Part shown: in pieces, positions 1 through 9,426 of the stretch
How the letters are laid out: each line of letters starts with the position of its first letter
Numbering within the stretch: the first letter of the stretch is position 1
Source: Stentor coeruleus
Lineage: Eukaryota; Ciliophora; Heterotrichea; Heterotrichida; Stentoridae
Assembly (NCBI GenBank): GCA_001970955.1
Contig: MPUH01000783.1
Span: 1-35,064, forward strand
Reading direction: 5' to 3'
DNA length: 35,064 nt
Program-made: the position numbers and the translations under genes
Notes under the pieces: generated by a model
Database searches by the model: none
What the model saw: the letters and a program-made list of their open reading frames with translations, nothing else
Told to the model about the DNA's origin: nothing

Positions 1-1136
1 ACTATTGTTAATTCCCTTAAATCATATTCTGATACTAGTATTCAAGTCAAAGCCGCTAGTATATTCTCAAGATGGGAAAAAATGGGTACTGAAGATGAGG
101 GGGTCTACCGACCATTAGAAATTAAGCAAGAAAGTTTTAAAAAGTAATAATAATCCAGGATAAAACTAGAGGAAAGCAATAAAAACACTATACCAGAACC
201 TGATATCAGCAAAAAAACTCTGAGGTATTTAATATTTAAAAGACCTTAAACTAATTAAATAGATGGGCAAGTGAAGATACCATTGAGGCTGTTAAGTATT
301 TCTGGAGGGTTGATGAGCCTAATGCCCAATGTGCAACACTGCGGCCGAAACCGGACACAGTAGAAACAGCGATTTGTTCTACTTCGGTTGAGGACTTTAG
401 GAAAAAAGAGTCTCAGATGGAAAAAGAGCTAAATCGCAAGGTATAATTTATATAGGAAAAATCTCGTGAAGATAATATAAAACATATACTCGAGAACATG
501 ACCCCAAAAGTCCTTTATTCGACACTTTTAAGTATTTTTTATATAGAAATATCAGCACCTCGGAACTATCGCCCGAAGAATGTCCAAACCGCGGAGATGA
601 ATGATGAATTTAAAAGGCAACAAAGTACATTTCGAGTTATATATCAAAGAGAAAGCGATATTCCTAGAGTCCCACATGATAATTATAACTCAACAACAGC
701 AGAAATGGTTATTATCCCTAGTCATAAAATTATCCCGGTAGCTAAGCCTGACATGAATTCTCAATCATATATGATGATGCAAAATACTCCAATGCAAGGA
801 ATCATGCCTGGGAATATTATGGACCCGAATTATGCTAGTATGATGATGACTCCTTCGATGCCGATGCCAATGTATTTACCAAAAATTATTAATACTAATA
901 CTAGACCTATAAATTACAGGACGGAAGCTTGTAAGAACTTCCATTCGGCTGCTGGGTGTACACATGGAGATGCATGTCATTTTATCCATGATTTTGACTA
1001 TGAGGGAAGACCAATACCGAATATGGCGGAATGGAGAAAGAATAACCAGACAAGGAGTAAAAATATTGAAACTATGAAAAACATGCAAATAGGGTTCCCG
1101 ATGTATTATCCTCCTTCGACTGAACCTCATCTTTAA
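1..1136 (+). CDS. PNUTS/PPP1R10-like PP1 regulatory protein, CCCH finger (5' partial, spliced)
   Basis: Partial gene entering from the left edge in frame 1. Five exons (1-143, 159-224, 263-440, 456-531, 547-1136) join into 350 residues ending in TAA. The first ~40 residues (VKAASIFSRWEKM) look like the last helices of a TFIIS N-terminal/LW domain. Next comes KKTLRW, resembling a PP1-docking RVxF motif, followed by YFWRVDEP. This order resembles the PNUTS segment in which an xVxW motif is followed by a YF...LDE stretch. The C-terminal part is Met/Pro-rich and holds a CCCH finger with spacing C-x8-C-x5-C-x3-H (CKNFHSAAGCTHGDACHFIH). In known PNUTS the same three elements occur in this order, and the protein targets PP1 to RNA polymerase II and chromatin. 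The family call rests on architecture and short motifs; the CCCH finger itself is certain. Without splicing, only the part from 498 onwards would be seen. Confidence 0.6.
144..158 (+). other. 15-nt spliceosomal intron
   Basis: GTAATAATAATCCAG. It contains in-frame TAA; removal keeps the frame (…FKK|IKLEES…) and is required to read on. It lies in phase 2 of the PNUTS-like gene. Confidence 0.85.
225..262 (+). other. Candidate 38-nt intron
   Basis: Starts GTATTT and ends AAATAG. Removal joins AG|A to give KKTLRWASED in frame, linking two clearly coding stretches. No 15- or 16-nt GT-AG alternative links them. The length is far from the 15 nt seen elsewhere. It splits the putative PP1-docking motif between Arg and Trp. 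Confidence 0.6.
441..455 (+). other. 15-nt spliceosomal intron
   Basis: GTATAATTTATATAG, phase 0, between AAG and GAA in the PNUTS-like gene. It contains an in-frame stop, so it must be removed to connect exon 3 to the CCCH part. Confidence 0.85.
532..546 (+). other. 15-nt spliceosomal intron (stop-free)
   Basis: GTATTTTTTATATAG, phase 1. Its in-phase translation is stop-free, so an ORF caller reads through it and adds five hydrophobic residues. Splicing gives STLLKISAPRNY. Confidence 0.75.
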
Positions 1137-1427
1137 TAAGATAAGTTTATTAGGTATTGATAAATCAGATTTAGGAATTTGAGATTTTATGATATGATGA
1201 TAGAAATTTAAAGGGGGATGTTTTTAGGTTTTATTTGTGAGATTTTGGAGTTAAGAAAATTTGTTTGAGGTTTGGAAAAAAAAATTTTGGAAGATGATAT
1301 TTTGATGTTAGTTGGTTTTTATTTTTGTTTTGGTTGTGATGAGTTTGAAAGGTGTTAAGTGGAAAATAGATAAGATTAGATAAAAAGTTTTAATAGTTTT
1401 TTAGTATCAAAGCCTTTTAATAAAGAA

Positions 1428-1949
1428 CTAATGACAGTGACGTTTTAAATAAAACTTTATAAGCTGCTGGGATTTCTCTTTAATATTTTTAGTAGTTGTT
1501 TTTAATAAAATCTCCTTAGCACTTCCATTTGGATCCAATTTTAATACTTTCTTTCTCCTGTTTCTCATAAAAATATTCTTATCATTCTCTTCATAAACTA
1601 AACTTCTACAAAACTGACTATTTCTTCTAATCAGCCTAGTCCCAGAACTCGTTTTCTCCAACTTTCTTGGAATAATATTAACCTCATTTGTATCAGGTCT
1701 ACATATATCTCTAATATATTTTTGTGTTTCCTTAAGAAACTCAAGAGTGTTCCTACTAGATTTACTAATCTTGATATTAGAAATTTTTTTTTTCCTCATA
1801 ATCTTTTCCCATGATTCTGGTATAGAAGTTTGCCATACACATTCAATTGAAGTTACTGAAAAATTCTTAGAAAATTGTGTTGAATGGGACTTTCTCATAC
1901 TAATATAACTACTTTGTTCTGTGTTTGGACTGTAAAATTTACCTTTCAT
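1428..1949 (-). CDS. Hypothetical basic protein, 173 aa
   Basis: Intact reading frame from ATG (1949) to TAG, 173 residues, rich in Lys, Arg, Ser and Asn. No signal peptide, membrane segment or family motif is recognised. A basic stretch (MRKKKISNIKISKSSR) and a tail rich in Lys could suit a nuclear or cytoskeletal protein, but this is only composition. The gene is convergent with the PNUTS-like gene, about 290 bp away. Upstream DNA (1950-2100) is G-rich on the plus strand, hence C-rich on its sense strand. Other genes here show the same pattern on their promoter side, which supports a real minus-strand gene. Confidence 0.6.
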   Translation of the reverse strand: MKGKFYSPNTEQSSYISMRKSHSTQFSKNFSVTSIECVWQTSIPESWEKIMRKKKISNIKISKSSRNTLEFLKETQKYIRDICRPDTNEVNIIPRKLEKTSSGTRLIRRNSQFCRSLVYEENDKNIFMRNRRKKVLKLDPNGSAKEILLKTTTKNIKEKSQQLIKFYLKRHCH

Positions 1950-2142
1950 TTATTATTTGATATTAATTTAGAAAATTTTGTGTATTTAAGGTTTACTTTA
2001 ATTTAGATTTTAATATCAGTTTTTTTGACTGTTGGCTATTAGGTTTATTAGGTTTTTGCTTTGAGAAATGCTTTTAGTAGATGGTAAAGGCTATATTTCT
2101 TTTAAAATGGGATGAGTATGGATGATTATAATGGGATGAAAT
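1950..2142. other. Intergenic, upstream of the 1428-1949 gene
   Basis: AT-rich and G-biased on the plus strand. It is the probable promoter side of the minus-strand gene at 1428-1949. No coding signal is seen. Confidence 0.5.
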
Positions 2143-2540
2143 TTACTGTTTGAACAAAGGGTTATTTAAAGTTTCTTCTTTGTTTTGACTGTAGATATTA
2201 CTTGAAGATTTTAATTTTAATTTATGGTTTTGTATTGGGATTGTTATTATATTTTCATATACTCCTTGTGATAAAGCCCCAAATTGTTTCTAAAATTAAA
2301 AAGTTACCCATATTTCTATATATAAAAACCTGTAAACTTTATCTCATTAACAAAACCTAACTTTTCTCCTTCAAGATCACAATCATATGTAGAAAAGCTT
2401 TTTATTGTAAGTATAGCCCCATTCGAAACCAAAAAGACTGTAAGTACCCCAGTCCTTTGAAGCTTACAAACATAAAAGAAGCTTATAATCTTATTATCAA
2501 ATTTCTGTAAGTAAAAAATGGAATAGTAAATCTTTGACAA
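2143..2540 (-). pseudogene. Possible gene remnant or oddly spliced small gene
   Basis: Two coding-looking stretches lie on the minus strand: 2316-2540 (74 codons from ATG, with STYDCDLEGEKLGFVNEIKF) and roughly 2143-2289 (about 49 codons, with QFGALSQGVYENIITIPIQ, ending TAA). They join in one frame if a 14-nt GT-AG stretch (2316-2329) and an 18-nt GT-AG stretch (2290-2307) are both removed. Neither length matches the 15-nt introns elsewhere, so this may be a decaying gene. No family is recognised. Confidence 0.25.
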
Positions 2541-5089
2541 TAGTATTAAATATTACTAATGACTATAATTCGGTATACAGTGCTTTTATTTGATTATAAT
2601 TATTAAAGTGTGAGGTAAGATTTTATAAAGATAATAAATTTATTACAAGATTTATTATAAAAGACTATTGATAATTTTGCTTTTTGTTTTAAGTGATATA
2701 ATGACGATCTTATATTTTTTATAAGCTTGTTTTGGATTTGGATTGAATATTAATAGTTTATTATCTATATAAAGTAAAAGTATTCATCTATATAAAATTA
2801 TCAGAAAACTAATTCCATATTTAGAAATTATAATAAAAGTTCCTAGGAGAAATAATTAGTATTTCATATCTAATAAATTTTGCTTATAAATTTTGATAAA
2901 ATAATATATATTTTGAATACTATGTTTAAATTCCTAAGATTTTTTGGGTAAAAATTAAAATTTACGATACCAAGATTTAAATATTTAGAATCAGAATATA
3001 GTATCTATGTTATTAAGATAAGATAGGATGAAGGTTTTTTCAGAGTTTGTTATATAAAAGGAAGATATTTAACTTTAAAGCTGTGCTATATAAGAGACTA
3101 TGATTTTGTATAACTATTATGGCAAATTTATAAAGATTTAGTTGAAGAAGATAAACTAAAAGGATAATGGAATAGAATATGCATTTTTAATAGTAGGTAA
3201 AAAGATAATCGCTTTTGGGATAATAAGTAAGCTGATATCTATAGTAGATTATCGAATATATGATTATTTCGTATAGAATTTAGGATTTTTCTAATATGTA
3301 TTTGGTTTGAGGAAATATATATAGCTGAGGGAAATAAAATGGTATTTCAAGAGATATTATGGGCTAATCTCCATCTGATGATTAATCTTTACCCATAAAG
3401 GTAGCTATCAAACAAGAAGTATAAAATTGTTGCTTCTTCTGCTAAATTTACAGAGTTAAGAAGTTTTGCATAACTAAATAGCTTGAAATCAAGCTTTATG
3501 CATCAAAAACAAATAAAGTGGAATCAGAAACAAATCTAGCAAAAATCAAGCCTTAAAGTATTTTATAATAAAAAAAAAAGTTGACTCGCTCAGAAATCTA
3601 ACTTTTTACCATATCTTAGGTAGATAAAATATTAAATCTACTTAAAATCTCAATAAAAACTTCAAGAAAAATATGTTGTGTCTACCAGCTGCGCTTAAGC
3701 ATCTAAAAAAATCAAAATCAGAAAAAATCATTGTAAAAGCTTATAGTATTTTTGAGTGAAAGGCATTTACAAGTCTGTAAAGAAAATATTTTCAATTATA
3801 GTACTTGCTTCACAATAAACTACTAAATAAAACTATACTTCAAAACAAGATATTCCTCTAAACTTATATCAAAATCATTTTAAAACTCACAAAATATTCT
3901 TATAATAATTCTCTAAAAATGAAACTCATTGCTACTATTTACATACAAAAATCAGAATTTGCAATAAACTATAACCAAAATTATAACTTGCCACTTACTT
4001 TAATGAAACATTATTTAAAAAATTTAACACAAAAAGTTAAACATTGTATTCAATAATTTTAACTACGATCATATATGCAGCAATTTTCAGTTTAATTTGT
4101 TGATATCAATATTAACTAATGAAACAATCATTATTTTCACCCTTCGCAAAAAAAAACTCAACACATATTTCTGCAATAAATCACATTATAAACTATTATA
4201 TTTACTAACACGGAAATATTCCTTTATCAAAAAACAAAATTTCTCATCATTTATTATAACAAAATGGCTTATTTTATAGAATCTGCTCATAAAAGTTACA
4301 CACATGAAAAATGGTAAACTATTATTTGAAAAACTTATATGCAATATTTTGTAATATCCACTTTAAACAAAATCTAAACATTCCTAGTATCAAAACATCA
4401 CATGTCTCAATTATTATATTATTCCAAAAACTACTATTTTAACTTACTCAATACCAGCTTTTTATACCGAAATTCAAAAACACTTGATATTTTATTCTTC
4501 CAAAAACTTCTATTTTAACTTACTCAATACCAGCTTTTTATACCGAAATTCAAAAACACTTGATATTTTATTCATCCTCAAAAATCGTCTTCTATTCAAA
4601 GTTTCGCGTTAATTCTTTATTTTATTAGTTTCTTCATTTTAAAAATCTCATAAAACCATAAATCCCACTTCCCTTTGTTTAGATTTTTTTTTTACCATCC
4701 TGTTCATGATTTTCACCAAAAACGTATCTTTCATATCATTCACACAAATCCTAAATCTAAAAGTGTATTTCCAAACTTATTTCCTCTATTCTTACCCATC
4801 TAAACCCTTCTCACATTTTCCTCATCATTACCCGACCTAAAGCCTAAAACTTCATCAATACGAAAAACCTTCAGACCAAAAGGTATTTCATGTTTTTTCT
4901 TTCCCTAATCTCCAAACATTTCCCTACAAAACCATTCTTCACATTCTCTCAAAAATCCTATTAATAAATCCCAATCTATCCCTCAGTACATAAAAAATAT
5001 ACAATAATTTTTTACTGGAAAAAACTTGTAAAAAGTCGTGGTTGTCAGTTTAATTTCAAGTTTTACAAACATGGTTTATAATTTTTACG
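2541..5089. other. Long gene-poor stretch
   Basis: About 2.5 kb of very AT-rich DNA with no convincing gene. The left part (to ~3300) is neutral or slightly G-biased. From ~3800 to 5040 it becomes strongly C-rich/G-poor on the plus strand, as on the promoter side of the other plus-strand genes. It contains the 76-bp tandem duplication at 4424-4575. Short Myb-like and other fragments interrupted by stops around 3140-3720 are too weak to call. Confidence 0.5.
4424..4575. repeat. 76-bp direct tandem duplication
   Basis: Two adjacent copies (4424-4499 and 4500-4575) are nearly identical, with single-base differences near the start and end. There is no N between them. It lies ~500 bp upstream of the first ODC gene. 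Confidence 0.9.
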
Positions 5090-6319
5090 CTGTCAACACT
5101 TTCTAGGTCTAAACTTATCGAAAACTTAATACAACAAGAACTAGACGGAGAGTCTTTTTATATTGGAGACCTTACTCAAATCCAAATGCTATACAACCAG
5201 TGGACTCAACTCATGCCTAGAGTAGAGCCTTTTTATGCTATCAAATGCAACCCTAATCCACAACTGGTTGAATGCCTTTCCAAAATGCCTAATATTGGCT
5301 TTGATTGTGCTAGCACTGCTGAACTTAGCCTTGCTTTGAATTTAGATATCCCTGAAGAGAAAATTATTTACGCAAACCCATGCAAAGGAATTGCCCATCT
5401 AAGATTTGCAAAAGAGAATGGTATCAAGATGATGACATTTGACAATGAATCTGAGCTTCTGAAAATCAAAAACATCTTCCCTGAAGCCGAACTTGTTATC
5501 AGAATCCGAGTCGAAGAATTCGGTTCGGCCTGTTCGTTCAAAGAAAAATTCGGGGCAAGTATGAAAGATGCTGAAAAACTTCTCCAATTAGCAAATAACT
5601 TAGATATGAACGTCATTGGGGTAAGTTTCCATGTTGGTAGTGGTTGCAAAAGTTCAAATGCTTATTATTATGCAATAAAAAATTGCAGGCAGTTATTCGA
5701 CTTTGCCAAAGATGAGCTTAATCTTAATTTCTCCCTCTTAGACCTAGGTGGAGGGTTTTCTGACCTAGAAAAAGAAACATCATCAGGCTCATCTTTATTT
5801 GAAAGAATGGCTAGCACAATAAAAGAAGCTCTTGATGAGTTCTTCCCTGATTCAGCAGCTAATGAAAATCTAAGAATAATCGCTGAACCAGGCCGGTACT
5901 TTGCCCAAAGAGTTTTTACTTTAGCTGTTTCTGTATCTAGTAAAAAGCTTTTATCTAATGACAGTCAAGTCTTTTCAACAGACGATAGTAGTTCACAAGT
6001 TGAAAAAATTATGTATTATGTTAATGAAGGCTTATATTCAGCTTTTAATTGTGTGGTTTTTGACCATAAAATCCCTAAACCTTCAGCTGTGTATACTGGT
6101 GATAAACTTCAGATTTTAGATGACTCATTTGAACTTGTATACAAGTCTGTTATTTGGGGACCTACTTGTGATGGTATTGATTGTGTGTCAAGAGAACTTG
6201 AACTACCCCAGATTGAAGTTGGAGACTGGGTGATATTCGATAACTTCGGAGCTTATACCATGGCGGCTTCGACAAATTTCAACGGATTCTCCTTAACCAA
6301 GATTCACTGGGTGAATTAG
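5090..6319 (+). CDS. ODC: Ornithine decarboxylase, start codon uncertain
   Basis: PLP-dependent fold-III (alanine-racemase-type) decarboxylase converting ornithine to putrescine, the first step of polyamine synthesis in the cytosol. Key residues are present: PFYAIK with the PLP Schiff-base Lys (5243-5245), FDCAS, HVGSGC, the glycine-rich LGGGF, EPGRYF with the phosphate-binding Arg (5894-5896), and WGPTCDGID with the catalytic Cys (6167-6169) and adjacent Asp. The Asp of the usual NDG substrate motif is Glu here. The open frame runs 5054-6319 (TAG). The first in-frame ATG is at 5186, but the paralog downstream aligns from CTG at 5090 (LSTLSRSKLIENLI against MSTLSKYNLIENLI), so the annotated start is that CTG. 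From CTG it is 409 aa, matching the paralog's 408. An ATG at 5071 is one base out of frame. Function is well supported; the start is not. Confidence 0.9.
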   Translation: MSTLSRSKLIENLIQQELDGESFYIGDLTQIQMLYNQWTQLMPRVEPFYAIKCNPNPQLVECLSKMPNIGFDCASTAELSLALNLDIPEEKIIYANPCKGIAHLRFAKENGIKMMTFDNESELLKIKNIFPEAELVIRIRVEEFGSACSFKEKFGASMKDAEKLLQLANNLDMNVIGVSFHVGSGCKSSNAYYYAIKNCRQLFDFAKDELNLNFSLLDLGGGFSDLEKETSSGSSLFERMASTIKEALDEFFPDSAANENLRIIAEPGRYFAQRVFTLAVSVSSKKLLSNDSQVFSTDDSSSQVEKIMYYVNEGLYSAFNCVVFDHKIPKPSAVYTGDKLQILDDSFELVYKSVIWGPTCDGIDCVSRELELPQIEVGDWVIFDNFGAYTMAASTNFNGFSLTKIHWVN

Positions 6320-6607
6320 AATTAAGCTTAGTTATCTTTTATATATGTGCTTTTTGCATATAAATATAAGGATTTAAGATTTTTTTATAACAAAGGGACT
6401 GTTAGAGTTATTGAGAAGTATTGGAAGACGGATTTTTATGTGAATGTTGTAGTTTTTAAATAATTCGATAAGTTTTTTCTAGGATTTGTTATGGTTTTAT
6501 TGTATAGTTTTTAGGTTTTGATTGCTTTTAAGGTTAGATTATAAGGTTTTTTAGACTAAAGGTTAGTTTATTAGGTTGTTTTATCATAATATTATTTCTA
6601 AAAAGGA

Positions 6608-7834
6608 ATGTCAACACTTTCTAAATATAATCTTATTGAAAACTTGATTGAACAAGAAGAAGACGGGGAATCCTTTTTCTTAGGTGACTTATCTCAGATA
6701 CAACAGCTTTATAATCAATGGATGGAGATTTTGCCTCAAGTTGAGCCTTTTTATGCTATTGAATCTAATCCAAACCCTCAGCTTCTTGACCATCTTTCAA
6801 GGTTGAATATAGGCTTTTGTTGTGCTAGTGCTGGAGAACTAGCTTTAGCTACAGATTTAGAGACCCCAAGGGAAAAAATATTGTATTCAAATACTTGCAA
6901 AGGAGTCAGTCACTTGAAATATGCAAGGGATAATGGAATTAGAATGATGACTTTTGATAATGAGTCAGAAATCTTTAAGATCAAACAGATTATTCCTGAT
7001 GCTGAAATGATTATAAGGCTTAGTGTTGAAGAATTCGGTTCGACTTATTCGCTGAAAGAAAAATTTGGGGTTACTTTGAAAGATGCGAAAAAATTGTTGC
7101 AGGTATGTAAGAATTTGGCGATGAATGTGATTGGGGTGAGTTTTAATGTTGGTAGCAACTGTAGGAATCCTGATGTGTTTTACGATGCTTTAAGGAATTG
7201 TAAATCGATTTTTGTGTATGCGAGAGATGAGCTTGATTTTAATTTTTCAGTCATCGATATAGGTGGAGGTTTTTCTAGTATTGATAGAGAATCCCCAACT
7301 AGTCCCCTGCTTTTTGAAGCTACAGCCAATACAATCAAAGATGCTCTTGATGAATTCTTCCCAGAAGCCTCTATTGGAGGAAGTCTCCGAGTTCTAGCTG
7401 CTCCAGGCCATTACTTTTCTGAGACTCTTTTCACTCTAGCCGTAAACATCATAAGTAAAAAAGTTCTTTCTCATGACCTTCAAGTTATTTCCATAGACGA
7501 AAACATTTTGCAAGTTGAAAAAATCATGTATTACATAAATGAAGGGTTTTATTCAGTACTCAGATGTTGTAAATCAGGTCTTATTAAATGCAAACCTTCA
7601 GCTATTTATACAGATGGGAAAATTCATATACTTCATGATTCTTTAGAATTAGTATATAAGTCAATTGTCTGGGGACCAAGTTATAGTGAAATTGATAGAC
7701 TACCTGGTGAGATTGAGCTGCCAAACCTTCAAGTTGGTGACTGGATTGTTTTCGAAAATTTTGGTGCTTATACAATGTCAGGTGCTTCGAACTTTAGTGG
7801 GTTTTCTACTACTAAGATTCACTGGATGAACTAA
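6608..7834 (+). CDS. Ornithine decarboxylase paralog lacking catalytic residues (probable pseudoenzyme)
   Basis: 408-residue paralog of the upstream ODC, aligned end to end with no indel breaking the frame. The residues for chemistry are changed. The PLP Lys in PFYAIK is Glu (E52, 6761-6763). FDCAS is FCCAS. The His of HVGSGC is Asn. AEPGRY is AAPGHY, so both Glu and the phosphate-binding Arg are lost. The Cys-Asp of WGPTCDGID is Tyr-Ser (7682-7687). The structural elements IGGGF and FENFGAYTMS are kept. By analogy with animal antizyme inhibitors, or the trypanosome prozyme of AdoMet decarboxylase, it could bind and regulate the active ODC as a heterodimer or titrate an antizyme; this is inference. 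The intact frame over 1.2 kb argues against a pseudogene. It lies 288 bp downstream of ODC, from tandem duplication. Confidence 0.9.
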   Translation: MSTLSKYNLIENLIEQEEDGESFFLGDLSQIQQLYNQWMEILPQVEPFYAIESNPNPQLLDHLSRLNIGFCCASAGELALATDLETPREKILYSNTCKGVSHLKYARDNGIRMMTFDNESEIFKIKQIIPDAEMIIRLSVEEFGSTYSLKEKFGVTLKDAKKLLQVCKNLAMNVIGVSFNVGSNCRNPDVFYDALRNCKSIFVYARDELDFNFSVIDIGGGFSSIDRESPTSPLLFEATANTIKDALDEFFPEASIGGSLRVLAAPGHYFSETLFTLAVNIISKKVLSHDLQVISIDENILQVEKIMYYINEGFYSVLRCCKSGLIKCKPSAIYTDGKIHILHDSLELVYKSIVWGPSYSEIDRLPGEIELPNLQVGDWIVFENFGAYTMSGASNFSGFSTTKIHWMN

Positions 7835-7904
7835 TTCTAATATTTAGTTGACGTAATGTGTGAATATATAAATATACTGAAATATACTTTAAAGCATATG
7901 TTGA

Positions 7905-8564
7905 TTATTGAGTATTTATAATACCTACTCTAGCAAGGACTAATGAGCATTGAGGACACCTATGAACTTTCATATCGTTAAGCCAAGTTGGAACTTGACA
8001 ACATGATATTAAAGTAGAAAATACATTTAAAAGCTTTTTTGACACACTGCTACTATATATATCAACTTGACTATGAACTTGTCTTTGGCAATATCTGCAA
8101 TAAATTGTGCAAGGTGTTCCTTCAAGTGTTGGTAATGAATTTTTCAATGACACTGTTACTTTACTATACCTTTTAACATCTTCTTCAGTTTGCTTGTATA
8201 TTACAGAGTCTGCATCACTGACATTTCTAGAATGTTTTATCAAAGTTTTATAAGGACCGATTTTTTTTTCTTGGATTGATGAAATCTCATCTATTGAACT
8301 CTTTCTTCTATGTTTGGTTTTAGAAGTAAGCTTTGCTGCTTCATCAAATGTTAAAAGCTTACCTGTTTTTGGTTCTTCAGAGTTTTCAATAAGGTCAATT
8401 TTATCAAAAGCTTGGGTAGGTTTTGAGTACCGCTTTTCTGCATAGCGAGTTTTCGATGACTTCTGTGTAGAACCACCGAATATATATGCGCTTAGGGTAC
8501 GATGTTGACTGGGTGAAAGAGTATTTGATATGTTTTTTAAAGGGGATCCTGTTAGCTCTAGCAT
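7905..8564 (-). CDS. LITAF-domain protein
   Basis: 219 residues, ATG at 8564, TAA end. The first ~145 residues are Ser/Lys-rich and probably disordered. The last ~75 form a LITAF-like zinc domain. It has an N-terminal Cys pair (YCRYCQRQV), a central hydrophobic/amphipathic stretch including ISCCQVPTWLNDMK, and a C-terminal HRCPQCSLVLARV matching the HxCPxC knuckle. LITAF proteins are monotopic proteins on the cytosolic face of endosomes and lysosomes, where they act in sorting and in recruiting ESCRT or E3 partners. The domain call rests on these two knuckles and their spacing. The gene is convergent with the ODC paralog (70 bp) and divergent from the CH gene. Confidence 0.75.
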   Translation of the reverse strand: MLELTGSPLKNISNTLSPSQHRTLSAYIFGGSTQKSSKTRYAEKRYSKPTQAFDKIDLIENSEEPKTGKLLTFDEAAKLTSKTKHRRKSSIDEISSIQEKKIGPYKTLIKHSRNVSDADSVIYKQTEEDVKRYSKVTVSLKNSLPTLEGTPCTIYCRYCQRQVHSQVDIYSSSVSKKLLNVFSTLISCCQVPTWLNDMKVHRCPQCSLVLARVGIINTQ

Positions 8565-9426
8565 TTTCCGTTAAAATTAAATTAGAAGATAAATAAAATG
8601 ATAGGAAATAGTTCTGAAGGCTGGGGGTAGGTTTAGAGATAAAGAGTAGTTGTTGTGGAATGATGGGTATTAAAGAAGTTTAGAGCTTTTGTGATTGAGA
8701 TTGATAAATTTTTAGTGAAAAGGGTAATAGTTGGAATGATATATTAGAATAATTTTAAACTTATAAAAATGTTATAAGATATTTTGACATCTCTCTGAGA
8801 AGATTTCGAATTTAAGATAAAAAATTTGCAGAGATGAGTTTCTTGTAAATACAAGTTGGTAGATAATGTTTTTAATAAAAAGTTGAGAAGTAAATGAAAC
8901 TGCATAAGAATAATAATAATATTATTATTAGAATAAGATAAATTATATATCGTATTAACTCTAATAATAGAATTGCTTTATATAATCATCATATCAAAGT
9001 CAGAAATTTATCTTAGCCTAATCCTTTAAAATAATTTTTACAAACCATGATTTTATTTAAACATACATACAAGAAAATCAATGAAAATGCACAACTAAAA
9101 CTTTATTATGCTAAAAAATAAAAAATATACATAATACTTGAAATATCTCCTACTATAAAAAATTTTCCACTTTATTATTACCATTATTATCAAAAAATCC
9201 TAATCTCCCCTAATTATTATTACCACCAAACTTCTAATTCAACCACATATAATCCCTAAAACATCAAAAGCCAAAAAAAAACTCTTATTCTAATATCAAA
9301 ACTATGACAAATCTTCTTACCCAAAACCAAATCCTAATTTTTTATATAAGCCTTCATAAAAAACCCAATCATTACGCGGTCAAATTCTAGCCTATACATT
9401 TCCAAATACTATAATTTTATATTTAA
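8565..9426. promoter_or_regulatory. Divergent intergenic region between LITAF and CH genes
   Basis: About 860 bp without genes. The left half is G-rich on the plus strand and the right half C-rich. The switch falls near 8930, as expected for two divergent promoters. The 20-bp palindrome at 8911-8930 sits at the switch. Confidence 0.5.
8911..8930. repeat. Perfect 20-bp AT palindrome at a divergent promoter
   Basis: TAATAATAATATTATTATTA is its own reverse complement. It lies where strand skew changes sign between two divergent genes. Confidence 0.8.

Noticed and set aside
3135..3240. Plus-strand stretch resembling a Myb repeat (VEEDKLKG-stop-WNRICIFNSR-stop-KDNRFWDNK)
   Set aside because: Two stops and shortened spacing between Trp residues. 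In such AT-rich DNA the resemblance may be chance, so it is not called a pseudogene.
3580..3720. Stop-interrupted stretch with VDKILNLLKISIKTSRKICC
   Set aside because: It would be open only if TAA/TAG were glutamine. All real genes here use TAA/TAG as stops, so no gene is supported.
4097..4279. 60-codon plus-strand ORF
   Set aside because: Composition is that of translated AT-rich noncoding DNA (Ile/Leu/Phe/Lys/Asn), with no homology signal and no flanking support.
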